Source: Streptomyces bauhiniae
GTDB taxonomy: Bacteria > Actinomycetota > Actinomycetes > Streptomycetales > Streptomycetaceae
Direction: 5' to 3'
DNA length: 64,000 bases
Assembly: GCF_004784475.1 (NCBI RefSeq)
Contig: NZ_SRRT01000003.1
Location: 62,001 to 126,000, forward strand
Part shown: positions 8,315-16,546 of the stretch, piece after piece
Layout of the letters: every line of letters starts with the position of its first letter
How positions within the stretch are numbered: the first letter of the stretch is position 1
Notes under the pieces: generated by a model
What the model was told of the DNA's origin: nothing
What the model saw: the letters and a program-made list of their open reading frames with translations, nothing else
The model's database searches: none
Translations under genes and position numbers: made by a program

Positions 8315-9240
8315 CCCCCCAGTCCCCCGCCCTGCTCGTCGCCGGACACGGCACTCGTGACGAGGCCGGGGCCGAGGCATTCCGTGACTTCGTGCAGGAG
8401 CTGGGCCGCCGCCATCCCGAGATTCCCGTCGCGGGCGGCTTCATCGAGCTGTCCCCGCCCCCGCTGGGCGAGGCCGTCACCGAGCTGGTGGAGCGGGGCG
8501 TACGCCGGTTCGCCGCCGTGCCGCTGATGCTGGTGTCCGCCGGGCACGCCAAGGGCGACATACCGGCGGCGCTGGCCCGCGAGAAGGAGCGCCATCCGGG
8601 CGTCACCTACACCTACGGCCGCCCCCTCGGCCCGCACCCCGCCCTGCTGCGGGTACTGGAACGCCGGCTGGACGAGGCCCTCGCCGGCACCCCCCGCGAG
8701 GACGTGACCGTGCTACTGGTCGGCCGCGGCTCCACCGACCCGGACGCCAACGCCGAGGTGTGCAAGGCGGCCCGGCTGCTGTGGGAGGGGCGCGGATACG
8801 CGGGCGTGGAGACGGCGTTCGTGTCGCTGGCGGCGCCGGACGTGCCGAGCGGCCTGGACCGGGTCGCCCGGCTGGGGGCGCGCCGGGTCGTCGTGCTGCC
8901 GTACTTCCTGTTCACCGGCATCCTCCCCGACCGGGTACGGCGGCAGACCGAGGAGTGGGCGGCCGCGCACCCGGAGGTGGAGGTCCGCTCGGCGGACGTG
9001 ATCGGGCCCGAGCCGGAGCTGCTGGACCTGGTGATGGAGCGGTACGCGGAGGCCGTCGCCGGTGATCTGCGCATGAACTGCGACTCCTGTGTGTACCGGA
9101 TCGCGCTGCCGGGCTTCGAGGACAAGGTGGGCCAGCCGCAGCAGCCGCACTTCCACCCGGACGACGACGGCCACGACGGCCACGGACATGGGCACGGCCA
9201 TCACCACCACGGCGGCCACTCCCACAGCCATGCGCACTGA
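8311..9240 (+). CDS. cbiX: Sirohydrochlorin cobaltochelatase CbiX (long form) with MxCxxC motif and His-rich tail
   Basis: CbiX inserts cobalt into sirohydrochlorin, the early-cobalt step. The 309 residues hold two chelatase repeats; the catalytic-type histidines are His13 in AGHGTRD and His79 in SAGHAKGD. After the second repeat come MNCDSC (Cys257, Cys260) and a tail with 14 histidines in the last 30 residues. Both the MxCxxC motif and the His-rich end are known in long CbiX proteins such as that of Bacillus megaterium, where the former binds an Fe-S centre. GTG start overlaps the cobH stop; the 3' end overlaps cobC by 11 bases. Confidence 0.92.
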   Translation: MTPQSPALLVAGHGTRDEAGAEAFRDFVQELGRRHPEIPVAGGFIELSPPPLGEAVTELVERGVRRFAAVPLMLVSAGHAKGDIPAALAREKERHPGVTYTYGRPLGPHPALLRVLERRLDEALAGTPREDVTVLLVGRGSTDPDANAEVCKAARLLWEGRGYAGVETAFVSLAAPDVPSGLDRVARLGARRVVVLPYFLFTGILPDRVRRQTEEWAAAHPEVEVRSADVIGPEPELLDLVMERYAEAVAGDLRMNCDSCVYRIALPGFEDKVGQPQQPHFHPDDDGHDGHGHGHGHHHHGGHSHSHAH

Positions 9241-10291
9241 CGCCGGGCCCGATCTGCGCCACCACGGGGACGCCGAGGTCCGCGACGCCGGGGCGGACCT
9301 GGTGGACCTGGCCGTCAACGTCCGCGCGGACACGCCCCCGCGCTGGCTGCGCGAGGAGATCGCCGCCTCGCTGACCGGTCTCGCGGCCTACCCGGACGGG
9401 CGGGCCGCGCGGGCGGCGGTGGCTCAGCGGCACGGGTTGCCGGAGGAGCGGGTGCTGCTGACGGCGGGCGCGGCGGAGGCGTTCGTGCTGCTGGCCCGCG
9501 CGCTCGAGGTGCGGCGGCCGGTGGTGGTGCATCCCCAGTTCACCGAGCCGGAGGCGGCGCTGCGGGACGCGGGGCACGAGGTGGAGCGGGTGCTGCTGAG
9601 CGCGCGGGACGGGTTCCGGCTGGACCCGGCCCTGGTGCCCGAGGACGCCGATCTGGTGATCGTCGGCAACCCGACCAACCCGACCTCGGTGCTCCACCCG
9701 GCCGGGGTGCTCACCCAACTCGCCCGTCCTGGACGGACGTTGGTCGTGGACGAGGCGTTCATGGACGCGGTGCCGGGTGAGCGGGAGGCGCTGGCCGGGC
9801 GGACGGACGTGCCCGGCCTGGTGGTGCTGCGCAGCCTCACCAAGACATGGGGCCTGGCCGGGCTCCGGGTCGGCTACGTCCTCGCGCCCCCGGAGACGGT
9901 CACCGCCCTTCAGCGCGCCCAGCCCCTGTGGCCGGTGTCCACCCCGGCCCTGGCCGCGACCCGCGCCTGCGTGGCCCCCCGCGCCCTCGCCGAGGCGGCC
10001 CACGCGGCCCACCGCACGGCCGCCGACCGCGCCCATCTCCTCACCGCCTTAGCCGAGTTGGCCCCGTACGGCGTCAAGGTCACCGGCCCCGCGGAGGCCC
10101 CCTTCGTCCTGCTGGAGCTGCCGGACGCCCACCGCGTACGGCGCCGCCTGCGCGAGCTGGGCTACGCGGTGCGCCGGGGCGACACCTTCCCCGGCCTGGG
10201 CCCGGACTGGCTCCGGGTCGCGGTGCGGGACCGGGCGACGACGGCGGGGTTCGTGGCGGCGCTGGGCAAGGCACTGACTCAGGAGGGCTGA
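9230..10291 (+). CDS. cobC: Threonine-phosphate decarboxylase-like PLP enzyme (CobC); contains a TTA codon
   Basis: Class I/II aminotransferase-fold protein of 353 residues related to histidinol-phosphate aminotransferase. In B12 synthesis CobC/CobD-type enzymes supply the aminopropanol linker. VIVGNPTNPTSVL and the PLP-lysine motif RSLTKTWGLAGLR (Lys205) are clear. The ATG at 9230 lies inside the end of cbiX, indicating coupling. Codon 274 is TTA (10049-10051), the rare leucine codon read by the bldA tRNA in Streptomyces. The 3' end overlaps the convergent sigma-factor gene by 13 bases. Confidence 0.88.
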   Translation: MRTDAGPDLRHHGDAEVRDAGADLVDLAVNVRADTPPRWLREEIAASLTGLAAYPDGRAARAAVAQRHGLPEERVLLTAGAAEAFVLLARALEVRRPVVVHPQFTEPEAALRDAGHEVERVLLSARDGFRLDPALVPEDADLVIVGNPTNPTSVLHPAGVLTQLARPGRTLVVDEAFMDAVPGEREALAGRTDVPGLVVLRSLTKTWGLAGLRVGYVLAPPETVTALQRAQPLWPVSTPALAATRACVAPRALAEAAHAAHRTAADRAHLLTALAELAPYGVKVTGPAEAPFVLLELPDAHRVRRRLRELGYAVRRGDTFPGLGPDWLRVAVRDRATTAGFVAALGKALTQEG

Positions 10292-11160
10292 GGGGCCCAA
10301 GGCCGCAGCTTCTCCGGATTGCGCACCACCCAGATCCGGGTGACCCGGTCGCCGTCGCTCTCGAAGGCGGCGACGGTGGCCACCGCGCCGTCGCGGCAGG
10401 CCACCAGGCCGGGCAGGCCGTTGACCGAGCGTTCCAGGAGTTCGAGGCCGGGGGCGCGGTCGGCGATGGCGGCCATGTAGTGGGCGATGCGCGGGCCGCC
10501 CTCGACCGGGCGCAGCACGGTGCCGACCATGCCGCCGCCGTCGGCGGTCATCACGGCGGCCGGGTCGAGGAGGCCGACGAGGGCGGCGATGTCCTTGCTC
10601 TCCCACGCCTCCTTCACCCGCCGCACCACATCGGCCCGCACCGGCGCCGGAGCCCGCGCGGCGCTCACCCGCCGCCGCGCGGAGGCCGCCAACTGCTTGC
10701 AGGCCGCCGGGGTCCGGCCCAGCACCTCCGCGATCTCCGCGAACGGGTACCGGAAGACGTCGTGCAGCACGAACGCCACCCGCTCGGCCGGGGTCATCGA
10801 CTCCAGGACGACCAGGAACGCCATCGCCACCGACTCGTCCCGCACGATCAGGTCGGCGGGGTCGGCGTCGCCCGTACCGTCCCACTCGGCGCGGTCGGGC
10901 AGCGGCTCGGGCAGCCAGGCGCCGACGTACCGCTCCCGGCGGGCCCGCGCCGAGCCGAGCAGGTCCAGGCAGATCCGGCCGGTCACCGTGGTCAGCCAGG
11001 CCCCGGGCGACAGGATCTCCGCCCGCCGGCCGTCGGAAAGCCCGTACCAGCGTGTGTACGCGTCCTGTACGGCGTCCTCGGCCTCGGTCACCGAGCCGAG
11101 CAACCGGTAGGCCACATTGAGCAGTTGGCGCCGCTCAGCCCTGTCCTCCACCGTCCCCAT
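10279..11160 (-). CDS. ECF41-type RNA polymerase sigma factor with SnoaL-like C-terminal domain
   Basis: 293 residues: sigma-70 region 2 (about 10-80, with LLGSVTEAEDAVQDAYTRW), the linker phrase WLPEPL, region 4 (about 115-165, MTPAERVAFVLHDVF and FAEIAEVLGRTPAACKQL), then a SnoaL/NTF2-like domain (about 175-293) with the DGGG motif. This layout is that of ECF41, where the C-terminal domain controls activity in place of a separate anti-sigma factor. ECF41 genes are often next to small redox or membrane-protein genes; here the divergent neighbour is a broken membrane-protein gene. Ends in a convergent overlap with cobC. Confidence 0.92.
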   Translation of the reverse strand: MGTVEDRAERRQLLNVAYRLLGSVTEAEDAVQDAYTRWYGLSDGRRAEILSPGAWLTTVTGRICLDLLGSARARRERYVGAWLPEPLPDRAEWDGTGDADPADLIVRDESVAMAFLVVLESMTPAERVAFVLHDVFRYPFAEIAEVLGRTPAACKQLAASARRRVSAARAPAPVRADVVRRVKEAWESKDIAALVGLLDPAAVMTADGGGMVGTVLRPVEGGPRIAHYMAAIADRAPGLELLERSVNGLPGLVACRDGAVATVAAFESDGDRVTRIWVVRNPEKLRPWAPQPS

Positions 11161-11255
11161 GCCGCCCCCTCGCCTTACCTTTCGCAGGCCCGCGTCGTCG
11201 GACCGGTGAGACCTTATCGAGCTGCTGCCCGACGGGCGGAAAAGGGGACCGTGAC

Positions 11256-11633
11256 ATGGCCACTCAGGTGACGACCACGACGGAAGCGCGACGCGACGGC
11301 ACCTCGTTCCTCCGCGTCGCCGTAGCCCTCCAGACGCTGACCATCTTCCTCCAGGCCGTCTCCGCGGGGCTGTTGCTCACCACGTCCTACTGAGAGACGC
11401 TGCACGGCATCGGCGCCCGCGTGATGTACGGGGCGTCGATGCTGTACGTGCTCGCGGCGATACTGGCGTGGAAGCCGGGCGGCGGCTCCACCCGGCCCAT
11501 CTGGCACGCCTCGGGCTTCCTCGCGCTCGCCTCGGTCCAGGTCGTGCTCGGCATCGCCCATGTGCCGTCGGTCCATCTCCCGCTGGGCGTGCTGATGTTC
11601 GGCCTGAGTCTGGTGGCGCTGGTCCGGCGGTGA
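11256..11633 (+). pseudogene. Small membrane protein gene interrupted by an in-frame TGA at codon 46
   Basis: From ATG 11256 the frame reads 45 codons (MATQVTTTTEARRDG..., first hydrophobic segment ending LLLTTSY), then TGA at 11391-11393, and continues in the same frame for 80 codons (ETLHGIGARVMYGASMLYV...) with two or three more membrane segments to the stop at 11631-11633. Membrane-type sequence and codon bias continue on both sides, so this is one gene with a nonsense codon, most simply TGG or GGA changed to TGA. AAAAGGGG before the ATG is a usable ribosome site. Divergent from the ECF41 gene, which may control it. A sequencing error is the main alternative. Confidence 0.7.
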
Positions 11634-11645
11634 GACCCCGGCCCG

Positions 11646-12602
11646 TCAGCTCCGGCGCCTGCGGGCCACCGTCACCGCGCCGCCGCCCAGCAGAAGCAGG
11701 GCGAGTGCGCCGCCCGCGATGTACGGGGTGGCCGAACTGCCGCCCGTCTCGGCGAGGTTGCTCTGTGTGCCCTGGGGTTCGACCTGGGGCGCGGGGGCCT
11801 CACTGGACTTCTCCGGCGCGGTCTCGGGCGACTCGGCGGCGGGCTCCGCGGACTCGGGGGCCTCGCTGGGGGCCGGCTCCTCCCCCGCCGGTGTCTCACA
11901 GCTCGCCTCGGCCAGCGTCACCGTGCCCGTCACCTCGGCCACATTCAGCCGCAGCGGGTTCACCGAGACCTTGAGCCGGAGCGCGGTGGCCGCGGCCGTG
12001 TGGGAGGTGGACCGGTGTTCGGCCAGGTCGAGGCGGACCTCGCCGACGCCGGGGACCCGTACCTCGGTGGGGCCGCCCGCCGTGAGGGTGGTGCGCTTGC
12101 CGAGCACGGTGACGGCACCGAGGACGTTCGCCTCCGCCTCGGGCTCCTCCCCGGCCGCGCAGGTGGCGCGGGCGGTGACCGTGCCGACCTCGATCAGGGA
12201 GAGCAGCGGCAGACCGGGCACGTGCAGCCGGGCGTCGGCGAGCCGGACCGAGCCCTCGGCGCGCTCGGCGGTGGCGGTGGCTCTGGCCGAGGCGACGTCG
12301 GCGCGCAGGACGGAGAAGGGGCGGCCCTGGTCGACGCCGTCGAGCCGGGCCGACAGGGCCGTGCGGTCGGCGGTGCCTGGTGCCTGGACCTCGTTGAGGG
12401 AGAGGGTGAGCGGGACATCGGCGGTGCGGTGGAGCAGGGACACGTCGAGCCCGGCGCGCAGCACGGCGGCGGAGGCGTGGCCGTGGCCGCCGGTGGCGTG
12501 CGCCGGGCGCGCGCTCAGCAGCAGGGGCGCGGCGGTGAGGGCGGCGGCCGTGGCCAGGGCGGCGAGACGGCGTGCGGGCATCGGGAAGTTGTCGCTGTTC
12601 AA
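11646..12602 (-). CDS. Secreted LAETG-anchored cell-wall protein (SCO1860-like)
   Basis: About 318 residues: a Sec signal peptide (MPARRLAALATAAALTAAP... cleaved near AHATG), a beta-rich domain with paired cysteines (TCAAGE, SCETPAG), a Pro/Glu/Ala-rich stretch, then LAETG, a hydrophobic helix and RRRRS. LAxTG is the class E sortase signal of actinomycetes, so the protein should be linked to the wall. Molecular role unknown. TTG at 12602 is chosen because GGGGG lies about ten bases upstream; ATG 12581 is the alternative, while the longest frame to 12644 adds a non-signal-like leader. Confidence 0.85.
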   Translation of the reverse strand: MNSDNFPMPARRLAALATAAALTAAPLLLSARPAHATGGHGHASAAVLRAGLDVSLLHRTADVPLTLSLNEVQAPGTADRTALSARLDGVDQGRPFSVLRADVASARATATAERAEGSVRLADARLHVPGLPLLSLIEVGTVTARATCAAGEEPEAEANVLGAVTVLGKRTTLTAGGPTEVRVPGVGEVRLDLAEHRSTSHTAAATALRLKVSVNPLRLNVAEVTGTVTLAEASCETPAGEEPAPSEAPESAEPAAESPETAPEKSSEAPAPQVEPQGTQSNLAETGGSSATPYIAGGALALLLLGGGAVTVARRRRS

Positions 12603-12749
12603 GGCGGTGGGACCCCCAGGAGAAACGTGCTCGGGACACGCCAACCCTTACGCACTGTGGGTGAACGGTCAGCGATCCTGGGTTACTTCACTCCATCGGG
12701 GGGTTTCCGTCCCTGTATTCGATTAAGCGGGCACGCCCGTTCGTCCCGC

Positions 12750-13841
12750 TTACTGCACGACCCGCCCGTTCAGCACCACCCGGCGCGGCGCCGCGAGCAC
12801 CCGGACGTCGGCGCGCGGGTCGGACTCGTAGACCACCAGGTCGGCCGGGGCGCCCTCCTCCAGGCCGGGGCGGCCCAGCCAGGCGCGGGCGGCCCAACTG
12901 GTGGCGGCCAGCGCCTCGACGGGCGGGATGCCGGCGGTGACCAGTTCCGCCACCTCGGCGGCGACCAGCCCGTGGGGCAGCGAGCCGCCCGCGTCGGTGC
13001 CGACGTACACCTCGATGCCCGCGTCATAGGCGTCGCGCACCGTGTCGTAGCGCCGCTCATGGAGGCGGCGCATATGTGCCGACCAGCGGGGGTACTTGTC
13101 GTCGCCGCCCGCCGCCAGGTCGGGGAAGGTGGCGATGTTGACCAGGGTCGGCACGATGGCGACCCCGCGCTCGGCGAACAGCGGGATCAGCTCGGGGGTG
13201 AGGCCGGTGGCGTGCTCGATGCAGTCGATACCGGACTCCACCAGGTCCCGCAGCGAACTCTCCGCGAAGCAGTGCGCGGTGACCCGCGCGCCCAGCCGGT
13301 GCGCCTCCGCGATGCCCGCCTCGACCGCCTCGCGCGGCCAGCAGGGCGCGAGGTCGCCGACGCCCCGGTCGATCCAGTCGCCGACCAGCTTGACCCAGCC
13401 GTCCCCGCGCCGCGCCTCCTGCCCCACGTAGGCGACGAGATCGGCGGGCTCGATCTCGTGGGCGTAGCCCCGGATGTAGCGCCGGGTACGGGCGATGTGG
13501 CGTCCGGCGCGGATGATCTTCGGGAGGTCGTCGCGGTCGTCCACCCAGCGGGTGTCGGAGGGCGAACCGGCGTCCCGGAGCAGCAGGGCGCCGGCCTCGC
13601 GGTCGGTGAGGGCCTGCTTCTCGGCGGTGTCCGCGTCGACCGGGCCCTCCGCGCCGAGGCCGACATGGCAGTGGGCGTCGACCAGACCGGGCAGCGCCCA
13701 GCCCTCCACAGTCGTGACATCACGGGCGCCGGCGGGGCGGTCGTAGGTGACGCGGCCGCCGACCACCCACAGCTCGTCGCGGACGTCGTCGGGCCCGGCC
13801 AGGACCCGCCCCTTCACGTGCAGCACCGCGTGATCGCTCAT
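12750..13841 (-). CDS. Amidohydrolase-superfamily enzyme (imidazolonepropionase/prolidase-like)
   Basis: 363-residue metal-dependent hydrolase. Metal-ligand motifs are DAHCH (His57, His59), a lysine in WVKLVGDW that may be the carbamylated residue, HCFAE, CIEHATG and GTDAGG, all in the usual order of the family. No signal peptide. Substrate cannot be assigned; relatives are annotated as amidohydrolases of the dipeptidase/imidazolonepropionase group. ATG 13841 is preferred to the longer frame because the beta-sandwich start (HVKGRVLAGPDD) follows directly. Confidence 0.85.
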   Translation of the reverse strand: MSDHAVLHVKGRVLAGPDDVRDELWVVGGRVTYDRPAGARDVTTVEGWALPGLVDAHCHVGLGAEGPVDADTAEKQALTDREAGALLLRDAGSPSDTRWVDDRDDLPKIIRAGRHIARTRRYIRGYAHEIEPADLVAYVGQEARRGDGWVKLVGDWIDRGVGDLAPCWPREAVEAGIAEAHRLGARVTAHCFAESSLRDLVESGIDCIEHATGLTPELIPLFAERGVAIVPTLVNIATFPDLAAGGDDKYPRWSAHMRRLHERRYDTVRDAYDAGIEVYVGTDAGGSLPHGLVAAEVAELVTAGIPPVEALAATSWAARAWLGRPGLEEGAPADLVVYESDPRADVRVLAAPRRVVLNGRVVQ

Positions 13842-13884
13842 GCACCGCACCTTAGTGAGACGGCTCCCCCGGCTGAAGCCCCGG

Positions 13885-14667
13885 CTACTTCTCCGTCTGG
13901 CCCGGTGCGTCCTCGACCTCGGCCATCGCCGGGTCCAGGACACGGGAGAGGAAGTGCCGGGTCCGCTCGTTCTTCGGGTTCCCGATGACCTCCTCGGGGG
14001 TGCCCTGCTCGACGATGACGCCGCCGTCCATGAAGACGACCCGGTCCGCGACCTCGCGGGCGAAGGTCATCTCGTGGGTGACGACCATCATCGTCATGCC
14101 CTCCTCGGCGAGCCCCCGCATCACCGCGAGCACGTCACCGACCAGCTCGGGGTCGAGCGCGGAGGTCGGCTCGTCGAAGAGCATTACCTCGGGGCCCATG
14201 GCGAGCGAGCGAGCGATGGCCACCCGCTGCTGCTGGCCGCCGGAGAGCGAGGACGGGTAGGCGTGCGCCTTGTCGGCGAGCCCGACCCGGGCCAGGTTCT
14301 CCGCCGCGACCTTCTCCGCCGCCGCTTTGTCCCGCCCGAGCACCCGGCGCTGGGGCAGCGTGAGGTTCTCGGTGACGTTCAGGTGCGGGAACAGGTTGAA
14401 CTGCTGGAACACCATGCCGATGCGCCGGCGTACGGCGTCGATGTCCACGTCCGGGTCGGTCAGCTCGGTGCCGCCGACCACGATGGTGCCCTGCTGGGGT
14501 TCCTCCAGCAGGTTGACGCAGCGCAGCAGGGTGGACTTGCCGGAGCCGGACGGCCCGATGACGCAGACTACCTCGCCCTGGCCGATCTCCAGATCGATGC
14601 CGCGCAGGACGTGGTTGTCGCCGAAGGACTTGTGCAGCCCCTCGACGCGGATCTCGGGGGTGCTCAC
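13885..14667 (-). CDS. Amino-acid ABC transporter ATP-binding protein (GlnQ/GluA type)
   Basis: 260 residues with Walker [11 protein letters not shown]-loop [12 protein letters not shown], signature LSGGQQQR and Walker [15 protein letters not shown]; the FNLFPH and TSALDPE phrasing is characteristic of polar-amino-acid importers. GTG at 14667 overlaps the stop of the permease gene, giving coupled translation. Together with the permease and binding protein this is a complete importer. Confidence 0.92.
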   Translation of the reverse strand: MSTPEIRVEGLHKSFGDNHVLRGIDLEIGQGEVVCVIGPSGSGKSTLLRCVNLLEEPQQGTIVVGGTELTDPDVDIDAVRRRIGMVFQQFNLFPHLNVTENLTLPQRRVLGRDKAAAEKVAAENLARVGLADKAHAYPSSLSGGQQQRVAIARSLAMGPEVMLFDEPTSALDPELVGDVLAVMRGLAEEGMTMMVVTHEMTFAREVADRVVFMDGGVIVEQGTPEEVIGNPKNERTRHFLSRVLDPAMAEVEDAPGQTEK

Positions 14668-15497
14668 CGGATCGCCTCCTGGGACTTGGACTCCATCCGC
14701 CGGACGACGAAGCCGAGCGGGATGGTGACCAGCAGGTAGCACAGGCCGGCCACCAGGATGGGGGTGGAGTTGGCGGTGGTGCTGGCCAGGTCGTTGCCGA
14801 ACTTGGACAGCTCGCGCTCCTCCAGCGTGACCCCGAGGAACAGCACCAGCGAGGAGTCCTTGAAGAGCAGGACGAGTTCGTTGGTGAGCGGGGGCAGGAT
14901 GATGCGGAACGCCTGCGGGATGACGATGGAGATCATGGCCCGCGCGGGCGAGAAGCCCAGCGAACGCGCCGCCTCCATCTGTCCCTTGGGCACCGCCTGG
15001 ATGCCCGCCCGGATCGTCTCGGCCATGTACGCGGCCGAGACCAGACCGAGGGCGACCGCGACCTTGCCATAGGTGCCGCCCGGATACTGCACGTCCGGGA
15101 AGGCCAGCGGCACGCCGACGCCGACGAAGATGAAGATCAGCAGGGCGGGCAGGCCCCGGAAGATCTCGATGTAGATCCCGGCGAGCCAGCGGTACGGCCC
15201 CACCGAGGACAGCCGCATCAGCGCCACGACGATGCCCAGCACCAGACCGACCACGAAGCCGGACAGCGTGTAGAGCACGGTGTTCTTCAGCGCCAGCGTG
15301 ATGATGTCCGGGAACATCTGCTCGGCGATGGGCAGTTGCGCGAACTGGTTCTTCAGCCGTCCCCAGTCCGCGGAGAACGCGAAGGCGAGGACGGCGGCGA
15401 CGAAGACGACGTACTGCGCGCCGCGCGAGAGCCTGCGCCGCTGCCTGCGGGTCAGGCCCTTCTTGCGGGGCTGGATGCGGGTGTCCGTGTCGGCCAT
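14664..15497 (-). CDS. Amino-acid ABC transporter permease (His/Glu/Gln family)
   Basis: 277-residue inner-membrane protein with a basic cytoplasmic N-terminus, one helix near residues 28-45, then a conserved permease core starting [15 protein letters not shown] and containing [13 protein letters not shown] and the EAA loop ([32 protein letters not shown]). A single permease that would work as a homodimer. Four bases separate it from the binding-protein gene upstream. Confidence 0.92.
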   Translation of the reverse strand: MADTDTRIQPRKKGLTRRQRRRLSRGAQYVVFVAAVLAFAFSADWGRLKNQFAQLPIAEQMFPDIITLALKNTVLYTLSGFVVGLVLGIVVALMRLSSVGPYRWLAGIYIEIFRGLPALLIFIFVGVGVPLAFPDVQYPGGTYGKVAVALGLVSAAYMAETIRAGIQAVPKGQMEAARSLGFSPARAMISIVIPQAFRIILPPLTNELVLLFKDSSLVLFLGVTLEERELSKFGNDLASTTANSTPILVAGLCYLLVTIPLGFVVRRMESKSQEAIR

Positions 15498-15501
15498 CGG
15501 G

Positions 15502-16344
15502 TCAGGAGCCCGCGGAGGGGGAGGCGGCGGACGGGTCGTACGGGCCGATCCACTTCTCGTAGATCTTCTTGTACTCGCCGTCGGACTTGGCGCGGGCGAG
15601 CGCCTTGTTGACGGCGTCGCGCAGGGCGGTGTTGCCCTTCTTCACCGTGAAGCCGTACTGCTCGCCGGTGTTGATGTTGTCCACCACCTGGAAGGCGGCG
15701 GAGTTGGCCTTGTCCTTCAGCCAGCCCTGGACCACCGGGTAGTCGATGACCACGGCCTGGACCTGGCCGGTGCGCAGGCCGTTGAGGACCGCGTCGGAGG
15801 AGTGGAAGGAGACCGGGTCGAGACCCTTGCTCTTGGCGAGGTCCTCACCGGTGGTCTGCGCCTGCGCGCCGAGCTTCTTGCCCTTGAGGTCGGCGATCGA
15901 CTTGATGCCGCTCTTCTTGTCGACCAGCACGGCCTGGGTGGCCTCGAAGTACGGGTCGGAGAAGTCGACGTTCTTCTTGCGCTCGTCGGTGATCGTCATA
16001 CCGGCCGCGGCCAGGTCGCACTGGCCGGAGTTGAGGAAGGCGCCGGTCTTGAAGTTCTCGAACGGCGTGTCCACGATCTTCTGCTTGACGCCCAGGTCCT
16101 TGGCAACCAGGTCGATCAGGGAGACGTCGAAGCCCTGCACCTTGCCGTCCACCACCGACTGGAACGGCGGGTAGGGCAGGTGGGTGCAGACGGTCAGCGC
16201 TCCGGCGTTGGCGAGGTGGACCCCCTTGACGGTGGTCTTCCCGCCCCCGCCGCCCGAGGAGGAGCAGCCGGCGACGAGCGCGATCGCGGCCGTCGCGGTG
16301 ATGGCTGCCAGCACACGGGGCCGGCGCCGAAGGAGGGTCTTCAT
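15502..16344 (-). CDS. Polar amino-acid ABC transporter substrate-binding lipoprotein
   Basis: 280 residues with a lipoprotein signal peptide ending LVAGC (Cys27) and a Ser/Gly spacer. The SBP_bac_3 domain shows LTVCTHLPYPPFQ, GFDVSLIDLVAKDLG, CDLAAAGMTITDER and the VNFSDPYF-type phrase VDFSDPYFEATQAV. The fold is that of glutamate/glutamine/cystine binding proteins; exact ligand unknown. First gene of a three-gene operon; its promoter region carries TTGAGA-N16-TATAAT with a palindrome in the spacer. Confidence 0.92.
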   Translation of the reverse strand: MKTLLRRRPRVLAAITATAAIALVAGCSSSGGGGGKTTVKGVHLANAGALTVCTHLPYPPFQSVVDGKVQGFDVSLIDLVAKDLGVKQKIVDTPFENFKTGAFLNSGQCDLAAAGMTITDERKKNVDFSDPYFEATQAVLVDKKSGIKSIADLKGKKLGAQAQTTGEDLAKSKGLDPVSFHSSDAVLNGLRTGQVQAVVIDYPVVQGWLKDKANSAAFQVVDNINTGEQYGFTVKKGNTALRDAVNKALARAKSDGEYKKIYEKWIGPYDPSAASPSAGS

Positions 16345-16381
16345 GGGGGGAATCTCCCGATCGGGGGAACTGTGGGTTCCG

Positions 16382-16409
16382 ATTATAAGGAGAGGTTTGG
16401 GCCTCTCAA
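16382..16409 (-). promoter_or_regulatory. Promoter of the amino-acid transporter operon
   Basis: On the minus strand TTGAGA (16409-16404) and TATAAT (16387-16382) are separated by 16 bases, close to the vegetative sigma consensus, about 38 bases before the start codon at 16344. The spacer carries the palindrome described separately. Confidence 0.65.
16390..16407. promoter_or_regulatory. Palindromic candidate operator GAGAGG-N6-CCTCTC
   Basis: A perfect 6-bp inverted repeat with a 6-base centre, lying between the -35 and -10 elements of the amino-acid transporter promoter. A protein bound here would block RNA polymerase. No regulator gene is adjacent, so its partner is unknown. Confidence 0.45.
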
Positions 16410-16546
16410 ATCAAACTGATGGCTTCGCGGCCGTCCAGCCTAAGATGTCGCCGGTCAAAACGGCACGGAGGCCGCCAGTTACCCTCGTCACCGTCGGCCC
16501 GCCGGGGCCGGCCCCGTGGACCTCGTGAGCGAAGAAGGCACCCGCC

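Noticed and set aside
11391..11393. Selenocysteine at the in-frame TGA
   Set aside because: The position is in a small membrane protein with no redox motif, and no SECIS-like hairpin directly after the TGA was evident; a nonsense mutation is simpler.
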